DNA of 33,203 nucleotides from a virus (IMGVR_UViG_3300037460_000291:1-33203); one strand, 5' to 3'; shown: positions 1 to 7,229, numbered from the stretch's first letter. Notes: generated from the letters alone by a model not told the origin. A program made the numbers and translations.

Positions 1-1
1 G

Positions 2-373
2 TTTAAGTATATCTCAAGCTCTCCTTGCGATAATTATCGAAGCAGTGGTAGGAGACCTCAAGCCGGTAAAAAACTCATTAAGGGAAGAGAGCTAATATCT
101 AGTTTCTTCCCTGATGCTAAACAAAAGAAAGGGGTTCTGGTCACTGACGGATCCCCTGAGCTGTCTGTGTCATGGGAGTTGATAGGCGGTAAGGGTTTCA
201 GCTTTGACGTCATAAGCACTAGCTCTCGGGCGGGCGTGGGCTTATCTAAGGATATCTACAAGAATAAGTTTACCGAGATCGATATAGGCGCGTATGTTAC
301 TAGCAGCTACGACAGTATCAACCTCGGCAAGTTAGAGCCTAAAGCGGGGTTCGGAATTAATATCAGCTTTTAG
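2..373 (+). CDS. 3' end of a rightward gene; beta-barrel-like C-terminus, function unknown
   Basis: The frame is open from base 2 to a TAG at 371-373, so the window cuts off the 5' end. A GTG at 167 is only an internal codon. The visible 123 residues end in alternating polar/hydrophobic strands (about the last 65 residues) with a terminal GFGINISF and a final Phe, which resembles the last strands of outer-membrane beta-barrels. It lies on the same strand as the virion genes at the other end of the window. If the genome is circular or circularly permuted, it may be the last late gene; that is inference. It converges with the leftward operon across only 15 bp. I do not recognise the family. Confidence 0.6.
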   Translation, partial: FKYISSSPCDNYRSSGRRPQAGKKLIKGRELISSFFPDAKQKKGVLVTDGSPELSVSWELIGGKGFSFDVISTSSRAGVGLSKDIYKNKFTEIDIGAYVTSSYDSINLGKLEPKAGFGINISF

Positions 374-388
374 GGTCGGGGTCAGCTA

Positions 389-634
389 TCAGTCTACCTT
401 GTAATCATGGTTTACCTTCGGTGCCTCATTTAGCCTCTTGCAATGATCCCATATAAGTTCACCAAGTAGGGATAATGATATACCCCATTTTTCGGCTAAC
501 CAAATAAAAGTAAGACCGTTGCTGTGAATCTCCCAGCACAATAACTCACCAAAAGAACCGCCGCATCCTGTAGGATTGCTCATATATTGTTCTTCAATAT
601 CCCTTCTTAATAATGATAAATAACTTTCTTCCAT
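389..634 (-). CDS. Small protein, possible HTH; function unknown
   Basis: 81 residues when started at the ATG at 634, which has a GGAGG site seven bases upstream. A longer in-frame start at 676 lacks that signal and would overlap the methyltransferase remnant. The middle segment (LAEKWGISLSLLGELIWDHC) looks like two helices with a turn and could be a DNA-binding HTH, but the match is weak. It is the last gene of the leftward operon, directly after the truncated methyltransferase. No family is recognised. Confidence 0.6.
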   Translation of the reverse strand: MEESYLSLLRRDIEEQYMSNPTGCGGSFGELLCWEIHSNGLTFIWLAEKWGISLSLLGELIWDHCKRLNEAPKVNHDYKVD

Positions 635-650
635 GTCATTTCCTCCGTGT

Positions 651-959
651 TTATAGTTGAAAATCTGTAAACTCAACTCCCTTAAATTGCTTCTCTCCTT
701 CTAGTCCCTTACGATTAGTTTTTGCTACACTCAAGTCTTGGCACGGGCTTCCCCCTATCAATAAATCTATCTTTGGTAAATCCTCTGCTCGCACCTTCGT
801 CACGTCTCCGAGTTGTATAATATCTAGGTAGTTCGCAGCGGATACTTTCATTGCATACTTGTCAACCTCACTAGCATAGTAATTACACTCTATGCCGAGC
901 TGGTCGAGCGCTATCCTGGCACCGCTTAATCCGTCGAATAATGATAATACGTTAATCAC
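651..959 (-). pseudogene. Truncated C5 cytosine DNA methyltransferase (N-terminal part only)
   Basis: 102 residues from a GTG start at 959. Motif I for S-adenosylmethionine binding is present near the N-terminus (LSLFDGLSGARIALDQLGI), and motif IV with the catalytic Pro-Cys-Gln is present (GGSPCQDLSVA, about residues 69-79). C5 methyltransferases usually run to 300 residues or more. Here the frame stops about 20 residues after motif IV, so motif VI (ENV), motif VIII (QxRxR), the target recognition domain and motif X are all missing. None of them appears in the gene downstream. The complete enzyme would methylate cytosine to shield phage DNA from restriction; this fragment should not be able to. 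The start overlaps the stop of the upstream gene. A short functional remnant cannot be ruled out. Confidence 0.8.
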
Positions 960-1203
960 GCTTCACCTTTCCTTCCAACCGGAGGAGGTCGTGTTCTATT
1001 CGTAACAGATAGCACTCTACTGTGGCGCAACCGACGTTTTCACAGTTAAAGTTTAGCAGCCCCCCTTCTCCCCACCCGCCACCTTCAATTTTAGTTAAGC
1101 TTTTACACTTGCCTGGTGCGGCATAAACGTTCAGAATATCGGCATTGTCGGCAATTGCCTTCTTAAACTTATATAGTCCTATAATCTTCTCTTCTCGCGT
1201 CAT
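952..1203 (-). CDS. Hypothetical small protein with four cysteines
   Basis: 83 residues. It starts at the ATG at 1203, overlapping the stop of the ASCH-like gene (ATGA-type coupling), and ends overlapping the methyltransferase start. There is a Gly-rich turn (EGGGWGEGG) in the middle. Cysteines in the second half (NCENVGCATVEC) and one near residue 33 could bind a metal, though the spacing is not a standard zinc ribbon. The end is a basic amphipathic helix. Function is not recognised. Confidence 0.6.
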   Translation of the reverse strand: MTREEKIIGLYKFKKAIADNADILNVYAAPGKCKSLTKIEGGGWGEGGLLNFNCENVGCATVECYLLRIEHDLLRLEGKVKRD

Positions 1204-1595
1204 GCTCCCACCACCTGTAAGCTTATTTTATATAGCTGCGGATCCCTGCCATGCTTCCTTTTATACAGTACATCTAAGAACCGATACAGCTCTTCTCTGG
1301 TCATATCAGCGTCATTCTTCGCGAGCCGGTCGTCAATATCTATCTTCTTTATCGGCTTAACGTCGAGCACCTTAGCGTCAAACAGTTTCCACTTCTTCTC
1401 TTTCTTATCGAGATATACCGGTATCACCTGGCCGACAGTGTATCTATCTGCCCGGATCGTCGTGAAGAAGCCCCTGTGCGTTTGATTCTCATAATTCTGA
1501 GGGTAGAGCTTACTCCAGTAGAGCGCGCCTTCTAGCGCGAATGATGGGCGGTCGATACCCATTGATTCTAGGGTGGCGAAGGATGAGAAGATCAT
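1200..1595 (-). CDS. ASCH/PUA-like domain protein
   Basis: 131 residues. From about residue 40 the pattern is strand (FFTTIRADRY), VGQVIPVYLD, then AKVLDVKPIKKIDI, followed by an acidic helix beginning MTREELYRFLDVLY. This resembles ASCH domains, a PUA-related fold that binds RNA or modified bases and often has an (I/V)xxG...V...A.V..V core. The first 35 residues are not part of that domain. The assignment is by pattern only. The gene overlaps its upstream neighbour (the metallopeptidase) by 4 bp, so the two are probably translated together. The substrate is unknown. Confidence 0.5.
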   Translation of the reverse strand: MIFSSFATLESMGIDRPSFALEGALYWSKLYPQNYENQTHRGFFTTIRADRYTVGQVIPVYLDKKEKKWKLFDAKVLDVKPIKKIDIDDRLAKNDADMTREELYRFLDVLYKRKHGRDPQLYKISLQVVGA

Positions 1596-2044
1596 GGCAG
1601 CCTCATGTTTAAATAATCTTTATACGCTTTCTTAGCATACTTCATCTTACCACTTAAAAGCTTATCTAATATGTTTTCTATTCGAGAGGTTGCCCGCTCG
1701 TGTGATTGTGTGATCTGATACGGGGTATATAGATTGCCCGCATGTAGCGCAAAGGCTATTTTATTTAAGGGTATCGTTATTGTATGTATTAGCTCGTGTA
1801 GTATTGTTTTTCTCTGTTCATCTAATGGCTTCTTGAAAAACGTAGGGAATATCTCAATAGTGACCCTCTGGTAATCTTCATCATAGGTAATTCTACAATG
1901 AACCGGATCATCGTCAAAATATTCATCATCCTTTTCAAAGACAACCGATCTGTTAAAGTTCTGCACCGAGAACAACCAATCTAGCTGCTCTAGCAATACC
2001 ATTACCTTCTTTTTGTTTTGTTTTAGTGTTATTGGGTTATCCAC
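1592..2044 (-). CDS. Predicted zinc metallopeptidase (HExxH)
   Basis: 150 residues from a GTG start whose first base is also the last base of the upstream gene's stop. Residues 82-88 read LHELIHT: H83 and H87 would bind zinc and E84 would be the catalytic base, as in zincin peptidases. A Glu in the later ERATSRIEN segment (E116 or E123) is a candidate third ligand. Preceding strands such as CRITYDEDY and VTIEIFP fit the small SprT/IrrE-like domains common in phages. There is no signal peptide, so it should be cytoplasmic. The target protein is unknown. Confidence 0.7.
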   Translation of the reverse strand: MDNPITLKQNKKKVMVLLEQLDWLFSVQNFNRSVVFEKDDEYFDDDPVHCRITYDEDYQRVTIEIFPTFFKKPLDEQRKTILHELIHTITIPLNKIAFALHAGNLYTPYQITQSHERATSRIENILDKLLSGKMKYAKKAYKDYLNMRLP

Positions 2045-2205
2045 TATCCTTCCTCCATTAACTCAATATATCTCCCGCCGGTTATCCTTAATATATAAGC
2101 GAACGCCTGCGGTGACATAAGGCTACGCGCCTTCTTTGAAAATCGTACCTCTAATATTTCTTCATGTTGCGGTTTCGATCTAGGATATATTCCCCAAGTT
2201 GTCAT
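2044..2205 (-). CDS. Hypothetical 53-residue protein
   Basis: A short ORF filling the gap between the glutaredoxin-like and metallopeptidase genes. Its ATG (2205) overlaps the upstream TGA as ATGA, and its TAG shares one base with the next GTG start. The product begins MTTWGIYPRSKPQHEEILEV and is basic in the middle (RFSKKARSLM). The precise coupling at both ends argues that it is translated. No family is recognised. Confidence 0.6.
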   Translation of the reverse strand: MTTWGIYPRSKPQHEEILEVRFSKKARSLMSPQAFAYILRITGGRYIELMEEG

Positions 2206-2444
2206 CTCCCCTCCAATACTTTCTTTATTTCAATCGCGCCGGTCACCTTCGTCTTTTCCTTATCGTCGAGCACAAGTATCGGTAAGGTCTCTTCTGCTAA
2301 CCCGACACACTCGCACCATGCGAGTTCAGCTAGTGCCGCCGGATCAAAGGGCGTGAGTATGACGACGTAGATACCTGACAGGTCACAGTTCTCTTTTATC
2401 CAGTCGCACTTCTTACAATCGGGTTTAGTGAATAGTACCATCAT
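2202..2444 (-). CDS. Glutaredoxin/thioredoxin-fold protein
   Basis: 80 residues, the size of a glutaredoxin. The redox motif C10-x2-C13 (KPDCKKCDW) follows a first strand MMVLFT, and a cis-proline is expected at TLPIL (P55), as in the thioredoxin fold. Such phage proteins donate electrons to ribonucleotide reductase or other thiol enzymes; no reductase gene is visible here. Two further cysteines (WCEC, about residues 43-46) are unusual. Its start overlaps the stop of the MazG-like gene. Confidence 0.8.
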   Translation of the reverse strand: MMVLFTKPDCKKCDWIKENCDLSGIYVVILTPFDPAALAELAWCECVGLAEETLPILVLDDKEKTKVTGAIEIKKVLEGR

Positions 2445-2686
2445 GTCGCACCATTTATATTTTTTAGAAATCTAATAACCATTGCACCTGTTTGGATAGC
2501 TTCCTTAACTATGTCACTTCTAGGACACTTACCGCTCTTGTAATCTAGAACAGCCTTCATCGTCTCCCCGGCCTCCTCAATCATGATAGCACACTGATAC
2601 ACAAGATCAGTAGGAAACTTAGGGTGTAAACTTTCTGCTCGCTCAAGCTCTTCATAAATCTCACTTGTTATTTCGTTAATATTCAT
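2441..2686 (-). CDS. MazG-like nucleotide pyrophosphohydrolase
   Basis: 81 residues, all-helical by pattern. The motif IEEAGE (residues 36-41) matches the EExxE metal-binding helix of the MazG/dUTPase superfamily, and a later acidic helix (IVKEAIQTGAMVIRFLKNI) fits the second half of the fold. MazG-like enzymes hydrolyse NTPs or dNTPs to monophosphate plus pyrophosphate. In phages they are thought to clean the nucleotide pool or lower ppGpp. AAAGGAG lies just before the ATG. Nucleotide specificity cannot be read from the sequence. Confidence 0.75.
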   Translation of the reverse strand: MNINEITSEIYEELERAESLHPKFPTDLVYQCAIMIEEAGETMKAVLDYKSGKCPRSDIVKEAIQTGAMVIRFLKNINGAT

Positions 2687-2700
2687 ATCAGCTCCTTTTA

Positions 2701-2991
2701 TTATATTTCTTCAACGCCCATAACATAGGCGAAGAAGTTACAGTCAACACAGTCGGGGTCTATATCCCCCTGACTTTCAAGCTCACACCCTCTACATGGG
2801 TTGATTCCCCCATCGAGCTTTTTTATTTTCTTTTCAATCTTTATCATGGCGAGCTTCGCCTGCTTTAAACAGTTAAGCAGGCCTTTATCTTCTGGATTTT
2901 CTTTAAGCCGTGACTTCACTAGAAGCAAGTCTCTATTTATCCGCGACTGCTCACTTTCTGCTTTTTCTAATTTTTCACCCATTGTTTTCAT
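2701..2991 (-). CDS. Coiled-coil protein with C-terminal Cys cluster
   Basis: 96 residues. Residues 1-60 are a charged amphipathic helix typical of coiled coils. Residues about 66-85 contain CRGCELES and a following CVDC, a CxxC...CxxC pattern able to bind zinc or an iron-sulfur cluster. The start overlaps the end of the RuvC-like gene by 17 bp. Position suggests an accessory DNA-metabolism role, but no function is recognised. Confidence 0.65.
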   Translation of the reverse strand: MKTMGEKLEKAESEQSRINRDLLLVKSRLKENPEDKGLLNCLKQAKLAMIKIEKKIKKLDGGINPCRGCELESQGDIDPDCVDCNFFAYVMGVEEI

Positions 2992-3505
2992 TCTTTATCG
3001 CCTCTCTATAAGCCCTCTGCTGCAGATACGCTCTGCCGACGAAAATAGCGTCTGCTTCATGCTCTGCTTTGTTTATAAGTATCTCTCCATTCTTCTTACG
3101 TGAGAGCGGTGGTGTCGGCTTAAGCTTAAGTGCCGCCTCGATCATCTCATCCTTTTCGACCTCTTGCCTTCTGCCTACTGCCGCATCTTTAACATCTCCG
3201 ACACTCACCTTGTGATACCTGATACCGAGCGCACCGGCAATCATTTGAACGCCGCCCTCGGCTTTGTAAAGTGATCTCGCAGCATCGATGTTTCTTATCT
3301 TTCCGGTCGTCACTTCTGCAACGATATCAGTGACCTTGTGCTCTTTGATATGCTCAGCAAGTTGCCTCCCCATTGAGAGGGCTTTATCCTCTGGATCTGT
3401 GAGTCCCTTATCAGGCTTAATGCAAGAGACTCCTAAGAGGGTTCCGTCGTCGTCGAACAGTGCCGCGCCGATATTGTTCATTGTGGGATCGAGTGCGAGG
3501 ATCAT
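2975..3505 (-). CDS. RuvC-like Holliday junction resolvase
   Basis: 176 residues, close to the usual 150-190 for RuvC. The RNase H-like acidic residues are visible: ALDPTMNNIGAA at the N-terminus (D6), VAEV after the central strands (the Glu), and HEADAIFVGRAYL near the C-terminus (the last Asp). RuvC enzymes cut four-way junctions symmetrically; phage versions resolve replication and recombination intermediates before packaging. This fits with the nuclease, Sak4-like ATPase and ssDNA-binding genes upstream in the same operon. The ATG lies behind GGAGACAAT and overlaps the preceding stop. Confidence 0.85.
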   Translation of the reverse strand: MILALDPTMNNIGAALFDDDGTLLGVSCIKPDKGLTDPEDKALSMGRQLAEHIKEHKVTDIVAEVTTGKIRNIDAARSLYKAEGGVQMIAGALGIRYHKVSVGDVKDAAVGRRQEVEKDEMIEAALKLKPTPPLSRKKNGEILINKAEHEADAIFVGRAYLQQRAYREAIKNENNG

Positions 3506-3825
3506 ATTATTGTCTCCTTCGTGGCGACATCAATGTGGTTAAGTTGCACTACTTTATGGCAACTGTTTACTTGACCGTTGCAGTGTGTGCATTCATCGTC
3601 TGGCAAAGGGCAGTTTGCGTTTAACGCTATAGCTTCTTCTTCTGTTGCTAACTCCAACGCCCTATCCTTTATCGCGAGCTCATCGGTGAGGTCCTTAACT
3701 TTTTTAGCGTGTTCGGTAAGGTATGAGGCACAATGTCTGCTCATGGCACGCATGTAATCCTTGCACTTGCTAGAGAACTCACCGCCGTATCTTAAACATT
3801 CCTTGTTGTGACAGGGTTTTATCAT
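3502..3825 (-). CDS. Cys/His-rich protein, function unknown
   Basis: 107 residues with two Cys clusters. The first spans residues 5-32 (CHNKEC, SSKCKDY, RHC). The second spans about residues 73-90 (CPLPDDECTHC and NSCHK). A helix of about 35 residues separates them. Two small zinc-binding modules joined by a helix is the simplest reading. It starts behind an AGGAGACAAT site and is coupled to the genes on both sides by 4 bp overlaps. No family is recognised. Confidence 0.65.
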   Translation of the reverse strand: MIKPCHNKECLRYGGEFSSKCKDYMRAMSRHCASYLTEHAKKVKDLTDELAIKDRALELATEEEAIALNANCPLPDDECTHCNGQVNSCHKVVQLNHIDVATKETII

Positions 3826-4046
3826 TTGATTGTCTCCTCATATATCTCATCGATAGTTCGCGCGCATATTTTACATACTACCGCCGCACCGACATTCATA
3901 TGTTTTAAATGACCTTTAATATGCTCAACAAAGATACGTTCTTTGTCGCGATCTGCTTTAAGATCCACTACCTCTTGCTTCAACTCGTCGATCTCAGGCT
4001 GTCTCTTCTTCATGCCCTGATTTACGCCTCTCTCGTACATGCTCAT
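3822..4046 (-). CDS. Coiled-coil protein with CxxC, function unknown
   Basis: 74 residues. Residues 15-50 form a strongly charged heptad-like helix, followed by a hydrophobic turn and CKIC (about residues 58-61). A single CxxC would need a partner or dimer to bind zinc. The start overlaps the HNH gene's stop behind an AGGAGACAAT site, as in the next two genes downstream. Confidence 0.6.
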   Translation of the reverse strand: MSMYERGVNQGMKKRQPEIDELKQEVVDLKADRDKERIFVEHIKGHLKHMNVGAAVVCKICARTIDEIYEETIK

Positions 4047-4459
4047 CCGATTGTCTCCTTTTTAAGAGCCCATTGCGCTCTTTTCTTTGCATTTATTTTG
4101 TCTTTTTTTCTATGATAGTGTTTTAGCGCTCGCCCGGACTCACACTCCTTGCACACTACATAATATTTCAAGAATTGTTTTTTGGTTGTATAAGAAGAAT
4201 ACAGCTCCATAGGTAATGTTTTATTACAATCAATGCAATACTTGTGCCATCTACCGTTTATTTTAGTGTATCTGTGGCTATGTATTCTGCAATGGTCACG
4301 CTGTGTACAACATAATAGATTCTCTATCCGGTTGTCTTTTGTATCCCCGTTTACATGATGAACTACATAACCGTTTGGTATTTTACCATTGTGCTTTTCC
4401 CAAACAATACGATGCTCTTGCTTCCCGTTAATTTGCTTATAATATCCTCTCTCTTTCAT
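4043..4459 (-). CDS. HNH homing-type endonuclease (HNH_3-like), cassette A
   Basis: 138 residues from the ATG at 4459. The frame stays open upstream to 4474 with TTG codons, inside the HTH gene. The core reads HRIVWEKHNGKIPNGYVVHHVNGDTKDN in outline, with VVHHVNGD and the following NRIENL matching the HNH_3 family of phage free-standing endonucleases. A C-terminal part has paired cysteines (CIDC, CKEC) and a very basic tail. Such enzymes nick or cut DNA and spread their own gene between phages. The gene overlaps the 3' end of an excisionase-like HTH gene in another frame. The second cassette at 8179-8844 has the same arrangement with a different nuclease. Confidence 0.85.
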   Translation of the reverse strand: MKERGYYKQINGKQEHRIVWEKHNGKIPNGYVVHHVNGDTKDNRIENLLCCTQRDHCRIHSHRYTKINGRWHKYCIDCNKTLPMELYSSYTTKKQFLKYYVVCKECESGRALKHYHRKKDKINAKKRAQWALKKETIG

Positions 4460-4610
4460 CAACAAACCCCTCAACTGATTTTGTTTTAATTCTCCACCGG
4501 TTACCTAGCCACGATGCCTTAAGCTCTCCAGCATCTATGTAGCTCTTTACCGTCTTCGGGTGTACTTTTAATATTTTTGCTACTTCTTGAACTGTCAACA
4601 ATTCTTCCAT
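4437..4610 (-). CDS. Excisionase-family HTH protein, cassette A
   Basis: 57 residues. LLTVQEVAKILKVHPKTVKS (residues 4-23) is the helix-turn-helix of the excisionase/MerR-like HTH_17 family. It is followed by the typical wing (LKASWLGNRWRIKTKSVEGF). It should bind DNA. It starts at the ATG at 4610 behind AGGGG, directly downstream of a consensus promoter, and its last part overlaps the HNH endonuclease gene in a different frame. It is similar along its length to the 55-residue protein at 8627-8794. No integrase is visible in the window, so a true excisionase role is not supported. It may regulate its own promoter or aid the endonuclease. Confidence 0.85.
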   Translation of the reverse strand: MEELLTVQEVAKILKVHPKTVKSYIDAGELKASWLGNRWRIKTKSVEGFVDERERIL

Positions 4611-4628
4611 TACTTACCCCTCTTTATT

Positions 4629-4657
4629 ATTATATTACACTAAATGTAGCTTGTCAA
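4629..4657 (-). promoter_or_regulatory. Sigma70 promoter of cassette A
   Basis: On the minus strand, TTGACA (4652-4657) and TATAAT (4629-4634) are separated by exactly 17 bp. Both hexamers match the consensus in full. Transcription would start near 4622, about a dozen bases before the HTH gene's ATG. It would feed the HTH-HNH pair and the genes down to 389. No terminator is visible upstream of it. Confidence 0.85.
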
Positions 4658-4661
4658 GGTG

Positions 4662-5438
4662 TTATTTCTTTTTTGCTTTGAGCTTCTTCTCGTTATCGCG
4701 GTGGACTTCTAAGTGAGCCGCTGCATCACAGTTACCGCCTTTAGACGCTCTCTTGAGAAGGGATATAAGTCGGTCGTATTTCTTCATCCAGTGTTGCCAC
4801 TTGTCGGCATGGTCGAGAAGCTCTTTTAGTAATTCTTCATGTGCTTCGCTTGAATTCTTTAAACCTTCTACTGTTTCCCTTAGCGTAGGGTTCTTAAGCT
4901 CATCTCCATTTAAGTATATTGCTGAGTACTTATTGACAGCTTCTTTCAGCTCTTTATAAGAGTTCGTCTCGGCTTCGCGCTCTTTGATGGTGGATTGTAA
5001 CGCTTCTATATTCGCGCCAATGAAAGTCTCGCCCGGCTTCATGTGTAGAAGAAACCTTATATGCTCAAGCAGATTTTCTAATGTTTCATTCTTCTTGTTC
5101 AGTTGCGCGACCTCTGACATTAGACTAACATTGCCTTGTCCTTTTATCCTTATCAAGCCAAATAATATTAACAGCATTTCACTTGCGGGCTTAGTATCAT
5201 CTTGTAAACTACCATCATAGCCAGCAAGAAACTTGTCAATCAAAACCTTACACGACTGAATCTCTTTATTTTGATGCTCGGCTATTCTTTGCGCCTCAAT
5301 ACAGGCTTTTGCATTTGCCTCCATATGTTTCTTGTAATATCTAGCATAGAACGTACGATCCTTTAACCTCTTTACAAGGTCGGCTAGTTTCTTACGGAAC
5401 ATATCTACTAATTCGTTTTCTAAGTTTGGCTCTCTCAT
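4662..5438 (-). CDS. Large coiled-coil protein, function unknown
   Basis: 258 residues, highly charged and predicted almost all helical. Long heptad stretches fall at about residues 1-70 and 105-220, broken by a segment near 75-100 (GYDGSLQDDTKPAS, then a hydrophobic LLILFGLIRI). The C-terminus is Lys-rich (KKLKAKKK). There is no signal peptide and no enzymatic motif. AAGGAGAAGAG precedes the ATG. A structural or scaffold-like role in early phage metabolism is possible but not shown. Confidence 0.6.
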   Translation of the reverse strand: MREPNLENELVDMFRKKLADLVKRLKDRTFYARYYKKHMEANAKACIEAQRIAEHQNKEIQSCKVLIDKFLAGYDGSLQDDTKPASEMLLILFGLIRIKGQGNVSLMSEVAQLNKKNETLENLLEHIRFLLHMKPGETFIGANIEALQSTIKEREAETNSYKELKEAVNKYSAIYLNGDELKNPTLRETVEGLKNSSEAHEELLKELLDHADKWQHWMKKYDRLISLLKRASKGGNCDAAAHLEVHRDNEKKLKAKKK

Positions 5439-5505
5439 TCTCTCTTCTCCTTACGCCCTCAGTTGCTCCATATGAGGACTTTATAGTTTATACTGCCCTG
5501 GCTAC

Positions 5506-6753
5506 CTAAACCGTAACGTCAACCTTCTTACCCTTATCAAGGCTCTCTTCACACGCTTTCTTGGTAGCGGCTAATGCTTTGCGGTGACCGTCATCCTTTA
5601 TTGAGCCACCACTCCTCGTGCTATCTAATATTTGTGGTGGTTCTTCACCCCGATCACCTTCAAAGTCATTATTAGTGCCGGTTTCGCTCTCATATTGACC
5701 CTCATCCCGATCACCTTCGTTAGTCTTTAGATCATCACTCGTCGCACCCGCATCAACACTAGATTCATGCCCTGATTCTGGCTTGATTTGTAGTGCATGC
5801 TCATCACCAGATTTTACTGCGCCCATCTTCTCCTGAGCGGTCTCGATGTTTTTATCCTGTTCACTCTCAGGCCACGCCTCACCTGCTTCCATGAAACGTA
5901 ATTTGCCAGAGTTTTTGGTTCTTATTATCGGCTTATAGTTTGGGTGTGTCGCTACCATGCAGTCTGAAAATGTTTGCCATTTGAAGTCTGCGACATCCTT
6001 TTCTGAAACGCCCATAAGCAGAACAAGCTGACGATTTATTATATCGGAAGCGGTCACTGGACGATCATAGTGCTTTATGCTCTCTGCCAATTCTCCACGC
6101 AGTCTCTTCTCTAGCTCGGCGAGGTTACCGGTGTCGTTCTCTGCCGCTTCTTGGTTCGCCTCGGTGACTTCTTCCTCGTATGCTTCTTCTGCTTCCTTAC
6201 AAGCAATATAATGTTCTTTACACTTATCGCTACAGAAAGCGTGATTGTCTTTAAATACAAACCCTGTTCCTGGTGGTGGTTCGCCGAGACAGGCAAAACA
6301 TTTAGTTAAGAGGTAGGGCGTGTTCTCTTCCACTTCTTCCCGCGCTTCGGTCTCGTCCTGCTCGTCCTCGGCGGTCTGGCACGCCTCGCAACCATCACCG
6401 CAGTCGCAGGTGTCGCTTATCTCTTTTGCTTGCATAAGCTCTTGTCCGTTATAATATTTATCGGCTTCTCCTTTAAGTTGCGCTTCTATTTCTTCATCAT
6501 ATGACTTTCTTGCTATCCTAATCAACAGCTCTTTGGTATACTCCTTCGGCGTGCGTCTACACTTCCCGCTACTTACACACGCCATTGCTTCAAGGTCGGC
6601 TCGATCACCTTGCAAGGCTGTGATGCCGTTCTCGATTCTTTCGTTTATGTTGTCGGCCCGGTCAAAGCCCCTGCTGTGTCCGAGGAAATACATCTTTACA
6701 AAAGCACCACCTAAAATTATACTCATTGCTGTAATCCAAAATATCTCTGTCAT
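5506..6753 (-). CDS. Membrane-anchored acidic protein with FCS-like zinc finger
   Basis: 415 residues. Residues 3-25 are hydrophobic (FWITAMSIILGGAFVKMYFL), an N-terminal membrane anchor with the rest probably cytoplasmic. A Cys cluster CDCGDGCEAC lies near residue 120. A second cluster near 151-178 has CFACLG, then FCSDKC, which resembles MYM/FCS-type zinc fingers. Residues 220-300 look like a folded domain. The last 120 residues are acidic and low in complexity. The upstream 47-residue gene carries a similar FCSNEC finger and overlaps this start (ATGA). The length is unusual among the tiny genes around it. No family is recognised. Confidence 0.6.
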   Translation of the reverse strand: MTEIFWITAMSIILGGAFVKMYFLGHSRGFDRADNINERIENGITALQGDRADLEAMACVSSGKCRRTPKEYTKELLIRIARKSYDEEIEAQLKGEADKYYNGQELMQAKEISDTCDCGDGCEACQTAEDEQDETEAREEVEENTPYLLTKCFACLGEPPPGTGFVFKDNHAFCSDKCKEHYIACKEAEEAYEEEVTEANQEAAENDTGNLAELEKRLRGELAESIKHYDRPVTASDIINRQLVLLMGVSEKDVADFKWQTFSDCMVATHPNYKPIIRTKNSGKLRFMEAGEAWPESEQDKNIETAQEKMGAVKSGDEHALQIKPESGHESSVDAGATSDDLKTNEGDRDEGQYESETGTNNDFEGDRGEEPPQILDSTRSGGSIKDDGHRKALAATKKACEESLDKGKKVDVTV

Positions 6754-6893
6754 ATCTTCACCTTATCCTTTTTAGTTTTACGATCCTCTCGGATCAGTTT
6801 ATCTACATAGTCTATGATACACTCATTACTACAAAAGTTTATATACTTACCGTTAGCGGGTTCTCCGCAGTGGATACATACCCGCTCACTCAT
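6750..6893 (-). CDS. 47-residue FCS-type zinc finger protein
   Basis: Begins MSERVCIHCGEPANGKYINF and continues CSNEC: a CxxC...FCSxxC arrangement typical of small treble-clef zinc fingers, followed by a basic helix (KLIREDRKTKKDKVKI). The stop overlaps the start of the 415-residue gene, whose second Cys cluster has the same form, so the two may share a partner or derive from a common finger. Confidence 0.65.
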   Translation of the reverse strand: MSERVCIHCGEPANGKYINFCSNECIIDYVDKLIREDRKTKKDKVKI

Positions 6894-6921
6894 GTTTAGT
6901 TCCTTCGATGCCTACTGTATA

Positions 6922-7191
6922 TCATGGGGTCTCCTTGAGTTTCTTAGTAGCTTCCTCTAATTCCTTTTTATAAAACGCCACATCTCCTCTCTGTTTTATA
7001 GCCCCATAGTGCAGCCTGCCCATACATTTTTCAGAGCCACATTCACCAATACAATCTGTGTAGCAGTCAAGGGTGCTGCATATGCTATCACATAACCATT
7101 TCGTGTTTTTACTGTACCTACCATTTAAGCAGATACCTATTATAAAAAACGTTACCGATACAATAAAAAGTATTATTCCTGTTATGTTCAT
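6922..7191 (-). CDS. Membrane-anchored Cys-rich small protein
   Basis: 89 residues. Residues 3-23 are one hydrophobic segment (ITGIILFIVSVTFFIIGICL). Then come seven cysteines within about 25 residues, in the region CDSIC, DCYTDC, GECGSEKC. The end is a charged helix. GGAGGAG lies just upstream of the ATG. The many cysteines next to a membrane segment suggest either disulfides in the periplasm or metal binding in the cytoplasm; the sequence does not decide. Confidence 0.6.
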   Translation of the reverse strand: MNITGIILFIVSVTFFIIGICLNGRYSKNTKWLCDSICSTLDCYTDCIGECGSEKCMGRLHYGAIKQRGDVAFYKKELEEATKKLKETP

Positions 7192-7229
7192 GTCTCATTC
7201 TCCTCCAATTTGTCACCGTGCGGTGGTGG

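Noticed and set aside
4437-4610. A true phage excisionase
   Set aside because: No integrase, attachment site or second recombinase is visible, and the same HTH family is found in many regulators.
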